This document shows positions 45,999 through 53,870 of a stretch of DNA of 64,000 bases, piece after piece. Below the pieces are notes generated by a model. The model was not told the origin of the DNA, ran no database searches, and saw only the letters and a program-made list of their open reading frames with translations. The stretch's first letter is position 1. The number at the start of each line of letters is the position of its first letter. The position numbers were made by a program, and so were the translations under genes. Source of the DNA: Altererythrobacter sp. ZODW24 (GTDB lineage Bacteria; Pseudomonadota; Alphaproteobacteria; Sphingomonadales; Sphingomonadaceae); assembly GCF_003344885.1 (NCBI RefSeq), contig NZ_CP031155.1, positions 2,136,001 through 2,200,000 on the forward strand, given 5' to 3'.

Positions 45999-46577
45999 AT
46001 GAAACGCTTCACCCTCCCGCTCGTCGCAACCGCAGCTCTCGCACTTTCCGCCTGCGGCGAAACCGCCACGACGGACGCAACAGACGCTGACACGATGTCC
46101 AATGACGCTGCGATGACCGACGCTGCCGAAGTAGGCACGATCGTCGATGTTGCAGCAGGCAATGCCGACTTCTCGACGCTGGTAACCGCAGTGACCGCCG
46201 CCGATCTGGGCGCGACATTGTCGGGTGACGGACCGTTCACAGTGTTCGCGCCAACTAACGCGGCGTTTGAAAAGCTCCCAGAAGGCACGCTGGAAACGCT
46301 GACCGCGCCGGAAAGCAAGGAAGCGCTCACAGGCATCCTGACGTATCACGTCGTAGCCGGTGAAACGATGGCCGCAGCGCTCGGTGAAGCAATCACTGCG
46401 GGTGAAGGTACAGCGGTGCTCACAACCGTAAATGGTGCAACTTTGTCCGCTTCGGTTGATGGCGAGAACGTCATTCTTACCGACGCAGCCGGTAACACAG
46501 CGACTGTAGTGATCGCCGATGTCGATGCATCGAACGGCGTGATCCACGCAATCGATACGGTACTGATGCCTTCGTAA
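45999..46577 (+). CDS. Fasciclin-domain lipoprotein
   Basis: A 192-residue protein with a lipobox (ALALSAC) and an acidic, Asp/Thr/Ala-rich linker, followed by one fasciclin (FAS1) domain. The FAS1 motifs are visible: TIVDVAAGNADFSTLVTAVT, GPFTVFAPTNAAFEKLPEG (H1), YHVVAGETM and VIHAIDTVLMPS (H2). FAS1 domains mediate adhesion or bind polyesters and polyols in bacteria. A terminator follows 25 bases after the stop. Confidence 0.92.
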   Translation: MKRFTLPLVATAALALSACGETATTDATDADTMSNDAAMTDAAEVGTIVDVAAGNADFSTLVTAVTAADLGATLSGDGPFTVFAPTNAAFEKLPEGTLETLTAPESKEALTGILTYHVVAGETMAAALGEAITAGEGTAVLTTVNGATLSASVDGENVILTDAAGNTATVVIADVDASNGVIHAIDTVLMPS

Positions 46578-46602
46578 ATTTTGGCACATAGAATGATGGA
46601 GG

Positions 46603-46627
46603 AGGGGGCGGATTCCGCTCCCTTTTT
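46603..46627 (+). terminator. Terminator after fasciclin lipoprotein
   Basis: An 9-bp G-rich stem (GGGGGCGG pairing with CCGCTCCC, with a G-T pair) and a 3-base loop are followed by TTTTT at 46623-46627. Confidence 0.85.
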
Positions 46628-46717
46628 CGTGCCGGCCTAGCCCCCTGTGGACGGTTTGTTTTGTCTTAGCGCAACTATCAGCTATCCTCCCGCCCGGAGT
46701 TAATGGGAGGGAATTCA

Positions 46718-47443
46718 ATGATAAGAAGCCTAGCAGCCGAGGCAGTCGGCACATTCTGGTTGGTGTTCGGTGGTTGCGGTTCGGCAGTACTTGCTGCGGC
46801 GTTCCCTGAACTTGGTATCGGTTTCGTCGGTGTTTCGATGGCATTCGGTCTGACGGTTTTGACCATGGCCTATGCCGTCGGCGGAATATCAGGCGGGCAC
46901 TTTAACCCGGCGGTTTCTGTTGGGTTGGCAACTGCTGGCCGCTTCGCTTGGAAAGATGTTGCGCCTTATACAATCGCGCAACTTTTTGGCGGCGTTTTGG
47001 CGGCGGGCGCCTTGCTCGCGATTGCTTCGGGACAGGCTGGATGGTCGCCGGGCGGTTTTGCATCCAACGGCTTTGGTGAATTGTCGCCGGGCGGTTTCTC
47101 GATGCAGGCAGCTTTGTTGATTGAAGTCATCCTCACGGCAGGCTTTCTGATCATCATCCTAGGCGCGACCAGCAAGGCGGCACCAGCCGATTTTGCTCCG
47201 ATTGCGATTGGCCTGGGTCTCACTCTGATCCACCTGATTTCGATCCCGGTCACGAACACTTCGGTTAATCCGGCGCGTTCGACAGCAGTTGCGTTCTTCG
47301 CTGAAACGGGCGCGATGGGACAGCTATGGTTGTTTTGGGTTGCACCGATTGTCGGTGCGGTTTTGGGCGCTTTGATCTGGAAAGTTGTTCTGATGCCGGG
47401 TGAAGCACCAGAAGGTATTGGCAGCGAAGGCGCTGAAGAATAG
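46718..47443 (+). CDS. aqpZ: Aquaporin Z-type water channel
   Basis: A 241-residue channel with six membrane helices and two NPA half-helices: [18 protein letters not shown] and [16 protein letters not shown]. The first segment [19 protein letters not shown] matches AqpZ. The conserved Arg follows the second NPA. It should be a water channel, with possible glycerol or CO2 passage. ATG at 46718 has GGGAGG just upstream; an in-frame ATG at 46703 is less likely. A strong hairpin follows. Confidence 0.95.
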   Translation: MIRSLAAEAVGTFWLVFGGCGSAVLAAAFPELGIGFVGVSMAFGLTVLTMAYAVGGISGGHFNPAVSVGLATAGRFAWKDVAPYTIAQLFGGVLAAGALLAIASGQAGWSPGGFASNGFGELSPGGFSMQAALLIEVILTAGFLIIILGATSKAAPADFAPIAIGLGLTLIHLISIPVTNTSVNPARSTAVAFFAETGAMGQLWLFWVAPIVGAVLGALIWKVVLMPGEAPEGIGSEGAEE

Positions 47444-47450
47444 GCTGCTT

Positions 47451-47477
47451 CCGGCCTCTCCTGTCAGGGGAGGCCGG
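47451..47477 (+). terminator. Hairpin after aqpZ
   Basis: CCGGCCTCTCC (47451-47461) pairs with GGGGAGGCCGG (47467-47477) with one G-T pair and loop TGTCA. No T-run follows, so termination may be partial. It sits 8 bases after the aqpZ stop. Confidence 0.6.
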
Positions 47478-47503
47478 ATCACTTCAAAATGGGAAGAGTA
47501 CGA

Positions 47504-47938
47504 ATGCAGCTGCAGCAACTTCTAGTTCCCGCGGCCGCCCTGCTGTTGGCGTCCTGCCAACAAGGCGGGGAGGGCGACACCAGTATCTCTGGCGAGGCTG
47601 CTCAGGCATCCTCGATAGGTATGGACGAGAAGGTCCAGTTCGGCGGAAATGAGCCATTCTGGGGCGGCGAAGTAAGCGGTGCGGCTCTGACCTACACCAC
47701 CCCGGAAAACCCGGATGGAACGCGGATTACAGTCTCTCGCCGTGCCGGGCTCGGCGGCATTTCATGGTCTGGTGAAATGGACGGCGAGGCGTTCATGTTA
47801 GCGGTTTCAGAGCTGCAATGCAGTGACGGAATGTCCGGCCGGACCTATTCACTTACGGCAACGCTCCAGCTTGGCTCGCAACCGGCACGCCAAGGCTGCG
47901 CCTGGACAGAGAGTATGCCGTATAGCGACATAGAATAG
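47504..47938 (+). CDS. Small lipoprotein, COG3650-like
   Basis: A 144-residue protein with a lipobox (AALLLASC) and a beta-rich domain with VQFGGNEPFWGGEVSGAALT, and a disulfide-like pair (LQCSDG...GCAWTES). The NEPFW motif is typical of COG3650-like membrane/periplasmic proteins. The role is unknown. I start at ATG 47504, preceded by GGGAAGAG; an ATG at 47489 overlaps the ribosome site. Confidence 0.7.
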   Translation: MQLQQLLVPAAALLLASCQQGGEGDTSISGEAAQASSIGMDEKVQFGGNEPFWGGEVSGAALTYTTPENPDGTRITVSRRAGLGGISWSGEMDGEAFMLAVSELQCSDGMSGRTYSLTATLQLGSQPARQGCAWTESMPYSDIE

Positions 47939-48015
47939 CAGATTGCCGGGGCGACAATCTCGTAAGGCAATGGTAGCAATCATATAATTGAGCAGATTTG
48001 TTTTCGGGGGCGATG

Positions 48016-49608
48016 ATGAGAGTATTGGTTTTCTTGGCGATGGTGCTTGGCTTTTCCAGCACGGCACATGCCGAATGGCTGGAAGCATCGAGCGATCACT
48101 TTGTGATTTATGCCGAAGACAGCAAGAAAGACATCACGCGCTTTTCCGAAGAGCTGGAACGCTATCACGCGGCGATGGAATATGTGACCGGCCGCGAGAC
48201 CCCTAAGCCTAGCCCGTCCAACCGCGTCACGATCTATATCGTAAGCTCTACCCGCGCGGTTCAAAATCTTGCGGGCGATAAGCAACGCCGCATCGCTGGT
48301 TTTTATCAGCCCCGCGCCGGCGGATCGGTAGCATTTGTGCCGCGTGTGAAGAGCGGCGGCAGCAAGACCGACTTTTCCATGATTGTTCTGCTGCACGAAT
48401 ATGCCCACCACTACATAATGTCATCGACAAGCTTCGGTTTGCCGCGCTGGTTTACCGAAGGGGCCGCGGAGTTCTATGCGTCGGCCACGTTCGAAAAGGA
48501 TGGCGGCCTGATCCTGGGACGCCCGGCGATGCACCGCGCATATGAGATCAAAAACGGGCGAGCAGTCCACGTCCGCGAATTGTTCGATTATGAAAAATAC
48601 GCCGATAATCGCCGGAAGCAGAGTGACACCTTTTACGGGAAGAGCTGGCTGCTCTACCACTACATGGTCTTTAATCCCGAGCGCGCGCCGCAAATGCGGA
48701 CCTATCTGACTGCACTCGTGCGAGGGGCTGACGAGACCGAGGCAGCACAGCAGGCCTTTGGCGATTTCAACCAATTGGAGAAAGAGCTGGACCGGTATGC
48801 CCGCCAACGCAAGATGAGCGCAATTCCCCTGACCGGCGAACAGCTGCAAATAGGTGAGACATCCGTCCGCGAATTGACTGAGGGCGAAGCGGCGATGATG
48901 CCGCTTATCCTTCAGTCGAAGCGCGGCGTGAATCAGGAACAAGCTGAAGAGTTGGTGCCTGACGTTAGGCAGGTTGCCTTGCGTTATCCAAACAATGCTT
49001 TTGTCCAAGCCGCGCTGGCTGAAGCCGAATATGACTCTGGCAATGATGACCGGGCGATCAAGGCCGCCGATGCTGCCTTGGCCATCGATCCTTCGCGCAC
49101 AAACGCTTATGTCCAGAAAGGCTACGCGCTGTTCCGCAAGGCGGCCGATGCAGACAGTGACACTCAGGCCGCAGCATATTCCGACGCTCGCAAGCCCTTT
49201 CTAGCGCTCAACAAAATCGAACCAGACCATCCGCTGCCGCTATCGTATTACTACCGCAGTTTTGTCGAGCAAGGTATCGCCGCACCCGACATCGCCAAAG
49301 CGGGACTGGCCCGTGCGGTTAAGATGGCGCCATTTGATCTCGAATTGAGGATGAATTTGGCGAGCCAGCAAATGGCGGACAATGATTACGCCAGCGCCCG
49401 GCTAACCTTGGCACCGGTCGCGGTTCATCCGCATGCCGATGGAGCATCTGCTGCGGCACGTGCGATGTTGGCCCGAATGGAACCAAAGAGCGATGACTCC
49501 AGCGACGAAGTGGAGGCCGGGGAAGTTACCGCTGAGGCCCAAGATGGTGATACCGCGAGCGGGGATGACGAAGCCGAAGGCGATGCCGTGAGCAGTTCAG
49601 CATCTTAG
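48016..49608 (+). CDS. Exported peptidase MA-like protein with TPR domain
   Basis: A 530-residue protein with a signal peptide (VLVFLAMVLGFSSTAHAE). The N-half is a zincin-like peptidase of the MA type with HEYAHH at 127-132 and a downstream glutamate in FTEGAAEFYAS. The C-half (about 315-490) contains tetratricopeptide-like helix pairs (LAEAEYDSGNDDRAIKAADAALAID, and later pairs). The acidic Asp/Glu-rich tail is unstructured. It may process or shuttle envelope proteins. GGGGG at 48006-48010 precedes ATG 48016; ATG at 48013 is equally possible. Confidence 0.85.
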   Translation: MRVLVFLAMVLGFSSTAHAEWLEASSDHFVIYAEDSKKDITRFSEELERYHAAMEYVTGRETPKPSPSNRVTIYIVSSTRAVQNLAGDKQRRIAGFYQPRAGGSVAFVPRVKSGGSKTDFSMIVLLHEYAHHYIMSSTSFGLPRWFTEGAAEFYASATFEKDGGLILGRPAMHRAYEIKNGRAVHVRELFDYEKYADNRRKQSDTFYGKSWLLYHYMVFNPERAPQMRTYLTALVRGADETEAAQQAFGDFNQLEKELDRYARQRKMSAIPLTGEQLQIGETSVRELTEGEAAMMPLILQSKRGVNQEQAEELVPDVRQVALRYPNNAFVQAALAEAEYDSGNDDRAIKAADAALAIDPSRTNAYVQKGYALFRKAADADSDTQAAAYSDARKPFLALNKIEPDHPLPLSYYYRSFVEQGIAAPDIAKAGLARAVKMAPFDLELRMNLASQQMADNDYASARLTLAPVAVHPHADGASAAARAMLARMEPKSDDSSDEVEAGEVTAEAQDGDTASGDDEAEGDAVSSSAS

Positions 49609-49631
49609 GCGCAAGTTCACGCCTGACAGCA

Positions 49632-49970
49632 TCAGCGGCGGTGCGTCACTCCTGCACGCTCAAGTTCCGGAGCGAGCCGCCCTGTCAGCCATAGCCACCA
49701 CATTTTGAAATCTGAGATCAGCGACCAGAGTGGGTAGGTGAAAGTGGCTGGACGGTTTTTCTCAACCCCGAAATGGGCGATCCAGGCAAAGAAGTAGCCT
49801 GCCAGCGGCATAGCGGCCAGCAGCCACCAACGCCCGCTAAGAACGCTGAATATCGCAATCGCGATGACCAATGATGTGCCGATATAATGCAGGGTCCGCG
49901 TTTGCGGCTTGCTATGTTCGCGTAGATAAAATGGCCAGAATTCGGCGAAGGTCGTGTATTGCTTTGTCAT
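49632..49970 (-). CDS. DUF962 (Mpo1-like) membrane protein
   Basis: A 112-residue protein with FAEFWPFYLREHSKPQTRTLHY and YFFAWIAHFGVEKNRPATFTYP. These match the DUF962 family. Yeast Mpo1 of this family is a non-haem dioxygenase acting on 2-hydroxy fatty acids; conserved His residues at HYIGT and HFGVE fit that metal site. Two membrane segments lie between. ATG at 49970 is chosen; an upstream in-frame ATG at 50078 would add 36 residues unlike the family. Confidence 0.85.
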   Translation of the reverse strand: MTKQYTTFAEFWPFYLREHSKPQTRTLHYIGTSLVIAIAIFSVLSGRWWLLAAMPLAGYFFAWIAHFGVEKNRPATFTYPLWSLISDFKMWWLWLTGRLAPELERAGVTHRR

Positions 49971-50111
49971 ACATGCAGAGTGACGCGACCAAGCGCTGTG
50001 GTCAACGAATGAACGAAACGGCAGTTCGTCCGTTGATTGTTCGTGAGGCGGCGGATCGTGTCCTTCATAGCGACACATCCTTCCGGCTCTCCAACAAATG
50101 GAGAATGTCTG

Positions 50112-50315
50112 ATGTCAGTTGCAAAAGTTACCGAAATTATTGCCTCGTCACCAAACAGCGTCGAAGACGCAGTGCGTGAAGGTGTGCGCCGTGCGTCGAA
50201 GACGATCCAGAATATTACCGGCGTCTGGGTGAAGGATACCAAGGCCACTGTTGCCGGCGGTGAAGTTACCGAGTGGCGTTGCACATTGAAGATAACCTTC
50301 GTCCTGAACGACTAA
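50112..50315 (+). CDS. Dodecin
   Basis: A 67-residue beta-alpha-beta protein that assembles as a dodecamer and stores FMN, riboflavin or CoA-related cofactors. The N-terminus SVAKVTEIIASSPNSVEDAV and the WVKDTKATV and TEWRCTLKITFVL strands match the family. The ATG at 50112 gives the usual dodecin length; ATG or in-frame starts before it would overlap the divergent gene's promoter. Confidence 0.92.
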   Translation: MSVAKVTEIIASSPNSVEDAVREGVRRASKTIQNITGVWVKDTKATVAGGEVTEWRCTLKITFVLND

Positions 50316-50333
50316 GGCGGGCGCTGCGAGGTG

Positions 50334-50786
50334 TTAGTTTCGTTTCAAGCGAACAAGCACCTCGTCCAGCGCTGATAGAAAACGCGAGCGGTCCTGCTTT
50401 GAAAATGGCGGCGGTCCGCCAATGATATCGCCGCCCGCCCTCAGGTCAGCCATGATCGCGCGTGTCGCAACCGCGCCGCCTATGGAGTTCGCGGTGAAGG
50501 GCTTACCGTTATTTGCGAGTACGTTTGCTCCGGCTTTCACACAGCGATCAGCGAGCAGGATATCTGCCGTGATCACCACGCTTTGCTTACCAGCGCGCTC
50601 GGCGATCCAATCATCGGCAGCATCGAAGCTGTCATCGACGACCACGCGGCTTACCAGTGGATCAATCGGAATGCGGAAAGCCGAGTTGCTGACGATGATG
50701 ACTGGCACCTTTTGCCGCAGCGCCACTTTGTAGATTTCTTCTTTGACCGGACAGGCATCGGCATCAACTAAGATGGTAATGGTCAT
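50334..50786 (-). CDS. YaiI/YqxD family (UPF0178) protein
   Basis: A 150-residue protein with the DUF188 motifs: ILVDADACPVKEEIYKVA at the N-terminus, ERAGKQSVVITADILLADRC and GGPPPFSKQDRSRF near the C-terminus. The conserved Asp, Cys and metal-binding residues suggest a nuclease-like PIN-related fold. The function is unknown. Its start overlaps the stop of the PhnA gene upstream (ATGA). Confidence 0.88.
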   Translation of the reverse strand: MTITILVDADACPVKEEIYKVALRQKVPVIIVSNSAFRIPIDPLVSRVVVDDSFDAADDWIAERAGKQSVVITADILLADRCVKAGANVLANNGKPFTANSIGGAVATRAIMADLRAGGDIIGGPPPFSKQDRSRFLSALDEVLVRLKRN

Positions 50787-51091
50787 CGCTTGCGAACGAA
50801 TTCTGCGCGGAGCACCAATCCCTTGATACCTGGATATCGGCAGTCGATTTCCTGATCGTCACCAGTCAGGCGGATCGACTTGATCAGCGTGCCTTGTTTC
50901 AAAGTCTGGCCTGCGCCTTTGACATTGAGATCCTTGATCAGTGTCACCTGATCACCGTCAGCCAGCAGATTTCCGACCGCATCGCGCACTTCGACCGTGT
51001 TTTCAGCCGATGCTCGCGCGGCAAGTTCGCTTGCCGGCATCCATTCGCCGCTTACTTCGTCATAGACGTAGTTTTCATCGCTATCGGTCAT
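50783..51091 (-). CDS. PhnA-like (alkylphosphonate utilisation) protein
   Basis: A 102-residue protein whose C-terminal part, VEVRDAVGNLLADGDQVTLI then KDLNVKGAGQTLKQGTLIKS and DCRYPGIKGLVLRAEFV, is the PhnA/YjdM OB-like domain. The zinc-ribbon N-terminus of full YjdM is reduced to a short acidic stretch. Its link to phosphonates is historical; the function is unknown. It overlaps the YaiI-family gene by four bases. Confidence 0.88.
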   Translation of the reverse strand: MTDSDENYVYDEVSGEWMPASELAARASAENTVEVRDAVGNLLADGDQVTLIKDLNVKGAGQTLKQGTLIKSIRLTGDDQEIDCRYPGIKGLVLRAEFVRKR

Positions 51092-51216
51092 GCTGGATCA
51101 CTGCCTGCAAAGCCTCCAAGAGTCGAGGAATCCCGCCAGATTAGGCATTTATCCACAAGCGTGCTAGAAGAGCGATGCTGACGTCGGAATTGCGACGGAC
51201 TTCGACGTGACTACCG

Positions 51217-51228
51217 GGCCTTCGGGCC
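51217..51228 (+). promoter_or_regulatory. Leader hairpin of the cold-shock gene
   Basis: GGCC, a TTCG tetraloop and GGCC form a small, stable hairpin 98 bases upstream of the cold-shock start. It lies in a 232-base gap that contains no other supported gene and is probably part of a long mRNA leader. Confidence 0.4.
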
Positions 51229-51325
51229 TTGCTGATACCGACGACTTCCTTTCTCGAAACGGCCTTACGCACGACCCGGCTACATTTCCGTGGCCGGACT
51301 TCTACGTTCTCGAAAGGAACGAATT

Positions 51326-51532
51326 ATGCCTATCGGCACAGTAAAATTCTTCAACGCTGACAAGGGTTATGGTTTCATCCAGCCTGAAGACGGCGGCAAT
51401 GACAGCTTCGTTCACATCACTGCCGTGCAGGCTGCTGGAATGCAGACTCTCGACAAGGAACAGCGTCTTTCTTACGAAGTCGAAACCGGCCGTAATGGCA
51501 AGGAATCGGCTGTGAATCTCTCGCAAGCATAA
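51326..51532 (+). CDS. Cold-shock protein (CspA family)
   Basis: A 68-residue nucleic-acid-binding beta-barrel. RNP1 is KGYGFIQ and RNP2 DSFVHI; the N-terminus MPIGTVKFFNADKGYGFIQP is typical. It acts as an RNA chaperone. AAAGGA precedes ATG at 51326. The long 5' leader and the hairpin GGCC-TTCG-GGCC at 51217-51228 suggest post-transcriptional control, as in other cold-shock genes. A stem-loop follows. Confidence 0.95.
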   Translation: MPIGTVKFFNADKGYGFIQPEDGGNDSFVHITAVQAAGMQTLDKEQRLSYEVETGRNGKESAVNLSQA

Positions 51533-51551
51533 GCTTTGCGAATTCGCCTGC

Positions 51552-51579
51552 CGGGGGAGGTGGCTTGCTGCCTTCCCCG
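51552..51579 (+). terminator. Stem-loop after the cold-shock gene
   Basis: CGGGGGAGG (51552-51560) pairs with CCTTCCCCG (51571-51579) with one G-T pair and a 10-base loop. No T-run. It separates the cold-shock gene from the 84-residue alanine-rich protein gene. Confidence 0.5.
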
Positions 51580-51617
51580 TGCAGATTTCCTGTAACCACT
51601 CGATCGATGGACACCCG

Positions 51618-51872
51618 ATGAGTCAGACCTACGAATTTTACGAAGCGCGCGCAGAAGAAGCCGCTGAAGAAGCGCGCAAAGCGACTCTGCAAAACGTAAA
51701 AGAACGCGCCCTGCGTTCAGAAGCTGCATGGCGTCAAATGGCAGAGCGTGTTTTGCGCACTGCCGAAGAACGCAAGATTGCTGACGAAGCCCGTGCAGAA
51801 CGCCGCGCCGCCGAACAGGCCCGTGCAGCTGCCGCCGCTGAAGCTGCTGCAGCCGCCGCCACCGCATCATAA
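51618..51872 (+). CDS. Alanine-rich coiled-coil protein of 84 residues
   Basis: An almost entirely helical protein rich in Ala, Glu and Arg (MSQTYEFYEARAEEAAEEAR and a C-terminal alanine run). Heptad-like patterns suggest a coiled coil. Its position 86 bases after the cold-shock gene is notable; transcriptional coupling is possible if the intervening hairpin is leaky. ATG at 51618 is chosen over an in-frame ATG at 51579. I recognise no family. Confidence 0.55.
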   Translation: MSQTYEFYEARAEEAAEEARKATLQNVKERALRSEAAWRQMAERVLRTAEERKIADEARAERRAAEQARAAAAAEAAAAAATAS

Positions 51873-52033
51873 GCGCATTTCGAGAGCCTGTTTCTTAGGC
51901 GTCTTGCTCATAGACTAATTGAAAACATGCGGATTTACTCCGCTAACCGGTATTGCTGTGCCTAATTTTGGTGCAGCGTTGTCTGACCGAATCTCCCAAT
52001 TTTGCCGCCCGCTGCCACCATTTTGGCGCGGCT

Positions 52034-52070
52034 AACCGTAAAAAGTGGGTTTTTGGTCGTTCTTACGGTT
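52034..52070. promoter_or_regulatory. Inverted repeat upstream of PEBP-like gene
   Basis: AACCGTAA (52034-52041) and TTACGGTT (52063-52070) are a perfect 8-bp inverted repeat 21 bases apart. It lies in the gap before the PEBP-like gene at 52137 and could be an operator. Nothing else is seen in this 264-base gap. Confidence 0.4.
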
Positions 52071-52136
52071 GATATCTTCCCGATTTACGGATGGGCGCAG
52101 TTGCAAAAGCCGATTTAGGGGCCGAAAAGACTGGCA

Positions 52137-52742
52137 ATGTCCGATCAAACGCCAGACTGGCTTGCCGCCGCCCTTAAGAACAACCGTGCTGGTCACGGTA
52201 ATCTGACTGTTGCGCGCATGGCTGATGTCAAGACGCTTGGCCGCAATGGCTTCAAGCTTACCTCGCCTGCCTTTCAGGATGGCGAAGAGCTTGACCCATG
52301 CTTTACCGCTGATGAGGAAGACGCCGTTGCGCCGCCTCTGGAATGGACCGCTCCGCCCCCAGGAGCGCAAGAGCTGGTTGTGCTGGTCGAGGATGCCGAT
52401 AGTGCGGGCGGCGACCCCGTCGCGCATTGGGTTGTATGGGGCTTGGCTCCGCAAAAGGGTATGCTGCTCGAGGGCGAAACCCCGCCCCGCGTCGGAAAGA
52501 ACAGCCAGAAGAACTCTGAATGGCTGCTACCCGAACCACCGCGCGAAGATGACGCGCATGATTTTGTGTTTCAACTGTTTGCGTTGGACCTTCCACTGAC
52601 CCTGATGCCCGGCGCTAGCCGTGCGCAGCTGGTGAAGGAAATGGAAGGCCACGTGATGGCTGCTGCCGTGCTGACGGGCACTTACAAGCGCAGCGAAGAC
52701 GACGAAGAAATTTGGGAGGACGAAGCGGAGACGAGTGATTGA
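52137..52742 (+). CDS. YbhB/YbcL-type PEBP (Raf kinase inhibitor-like) protein
   Basis: A 201-residue phosphatidylethanolamine-binding-fold protein. The family motifs are APPLEWTAPPPGAQELVVLV, EDADSAGGDPVAHWVVWGL and HDFVFQLFALDLPL. The anion-binding pocket is formed by the Asp, His and Pro-rich residues. The cellular role of bacterial members is unclear. The acidic C-terminal tail is unusual. It lies 43 bases before the SWIB gene. Confidence 0.9.
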   Translation: MSDQTPDWLAAALKNNRAGHGNLTVARMADVKTLGRNGFKLTSPAFQDGEELDPCFTADEEDAVAPPLEWTAPPPGAQELVVLVEDADSAGGDPVAHWVVWGLAPQKGMLLEGETPPRVGKNSQKNSEWLLPEPPREDDAHDFVFQLFALDLPLTLMPGASRAQLVKEMEGHVMAAAVLTGTYKRSEDDEEIWEDEAETSD

Positions 52743-52785
52743 ACACCCGCTCTGTGACGTTCGTATTTAAGGAAGGGAACTACCA

Positions 52786-53037
52786 ATGGCTGCAAAGAAC
52801 AACGCGCTCAACAAGCCCGTAACTCTGACACCTGCTCTCGAAGGCGTAATCGGCAAGGGTCCAATGACCCGTGCGCAGGTTACTTCGAAGATCTGGGAAT
52901 ACATTAAGAAGCACGATCTTCAGGCTGCTGACGATCGCCGCATGATTGACGCCGACGACACGCTCGCTGCTGTAATCGGCAAAGAGCGTATCTCGATGTT
53001 CAAGATGACAGCTGCTGTGTCAAAGCACCTTAGCTAA
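52786..53037 (+). CDS. SWIB/MDM2-domain protein
   Basis: An 83-residue small protein consisting of a single SWIB domain: KPVTLTPALEGVIGKGPMTR and QVTSKIWEYIKKHDLQAADDR. In eukaryotes it is part of chromatin remodellers; in bacteria, small SWIB proteins occur in Chlamydia and many Alphaproteobacteria and may bind nucleoid proteins or polymerase. The function here is unknown. AAGGAAGGGAACTACC precedes the ATG. Confidence 0.9.
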   Translation: MAAKNNALNKPVTLTPALEGVIGKGPMTRAQVTSKIWEYIKKHDLQAADDRRMIDADDTLAAVIGKERISMFKMTAAVSKHLS

Positions 53038-53041
53038 CAGA

Positions 53042-53443
53042 CTACCTGCGGAGCCGGAGGGGCCAGTTGATGACCTCTCCGGCCCACAGACTAAGCCAAA
53101 TGATTACCGGCTGCGCGATCATGCGCGGCACATGATAGGCGAGACCTGCTCCGCCATCCTCCCGAGCCATATCCATCGCAAAATGATTGATGTTGGCGGG
53201 AAATACACACACTGCATAAAGCGCCAGACCAATTGCCCCGGCACGTCGCAATTGCTTTGACCATGATTGTAGCAGAGCGACCGCGCCTGCCAGTTCGGCA
53301 ACACCCGTCCAGATCACCACTGCACGCGGCATCGGCACCCAATCGGGTGTGATCAGCAGAAACGGATCAGGATCGGCGATGTGGGCATAGCCTGCAAAAC
53401 TATAGAACGCCGCAAGTAGCAGCCTACAAATCAACTTACCCAT
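53042..53443 (-). CDS. DoxX family membrane protein
   Basis: A 133-residue protein with four hydrophobic helices. LLLAAFYSFAGYAHIADPDP and ELAGAVALLQSW match the DoxX family of small membrane proteins, associated with redox or thiosulfate metabolism in some organisms. It converges with the SWIB gene. Its last codons include an inverted repeat (GCCGGAGGGG...CCTCTCCGGC, 53053-53083) that could terminate both. Confidence 0.8.
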   Translation of the reverse strand: MGKLICRLLLAAFYSFAGYAHIADPDPFLLITPDWVPMPRAVVIWTGVAELAGAVALLQSWSKQLRRAGAIGLALYAVCVFPANINHFAMDMAREDGGAGLAYHVPRMIAQPVIIWLSLWAGEVINWPLRLRR

Positions 53444-53477
53444 TTCCCGTCCCCGCGATGTTATACGGTATCGAGTA

Positions 53478-53768
53478 TCAGACTTCGCGGATTTCTACAC
53501 CCTTCCAGAATGCGATGTGTTCGCGAATGTGCTCAGCCTTTTCCTTCGGATCGCGGTAGATGAAGGCGGCGTCTTTATTGTGCTCTCCGCCAGCCTCTAT
53601 CGAATAATAGCTTGCGGTGCCCTTCCAAGGGCAGAAACTGGTTGTTTCGCTATCAGCCAAGAATTCATCATTCACAGCGCCGATGGGGAAATAGTGATTG
53701 CCCTCGACCATGACCGTTGTCTCGCTGAGGGCGAGCACTTCACCATTCCATGATGCTTCGATTGCCAT
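53478..53768 (-). CDS. DUF427 protein
   Basis: A 96-residue protein with WNGEVLALSETTVMVEGNHYF, FCPWKGTASYYSIEAGGE and AAFIYRDPKEKAEHIREHIAFWKGVEI, matching DUF427. ATG at 53768 gives the family start (MAIEASWNGE). The function is unknown; a substrate- or metal-binding role is suggested by conserved CPWKG. It is divergent from the dipeptidase gene with a 102-base gap. Confidence 0.88.
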   Translation of the reverse strand: MAIEASWNGEVLALSETTVMVEGNHYFPIGAVNDEFLADSETTSFCPWKGTASYYSIEAGGEHNKDAAFIYRDPKEKAEHIREHIAFWKGVEIREV

Positions 53769-53870
53769 TGACCCATCTCCTATGCTGGTTGCATGATTAT
53801 CTGTGTACAATACGCTTGAGAACAAGAACCTTTCCGCATTTTGGCGGCTGATCTTTTGGGGAACTCGCAT

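Noticed and set aside
53053-53083. Inverted repeat near the SWIB and DoxX stop codons as a terminator
   Set aside because: The arms are inside the DoxX coding end and no T-run follows; kept only as a remark in the DoxX entry.
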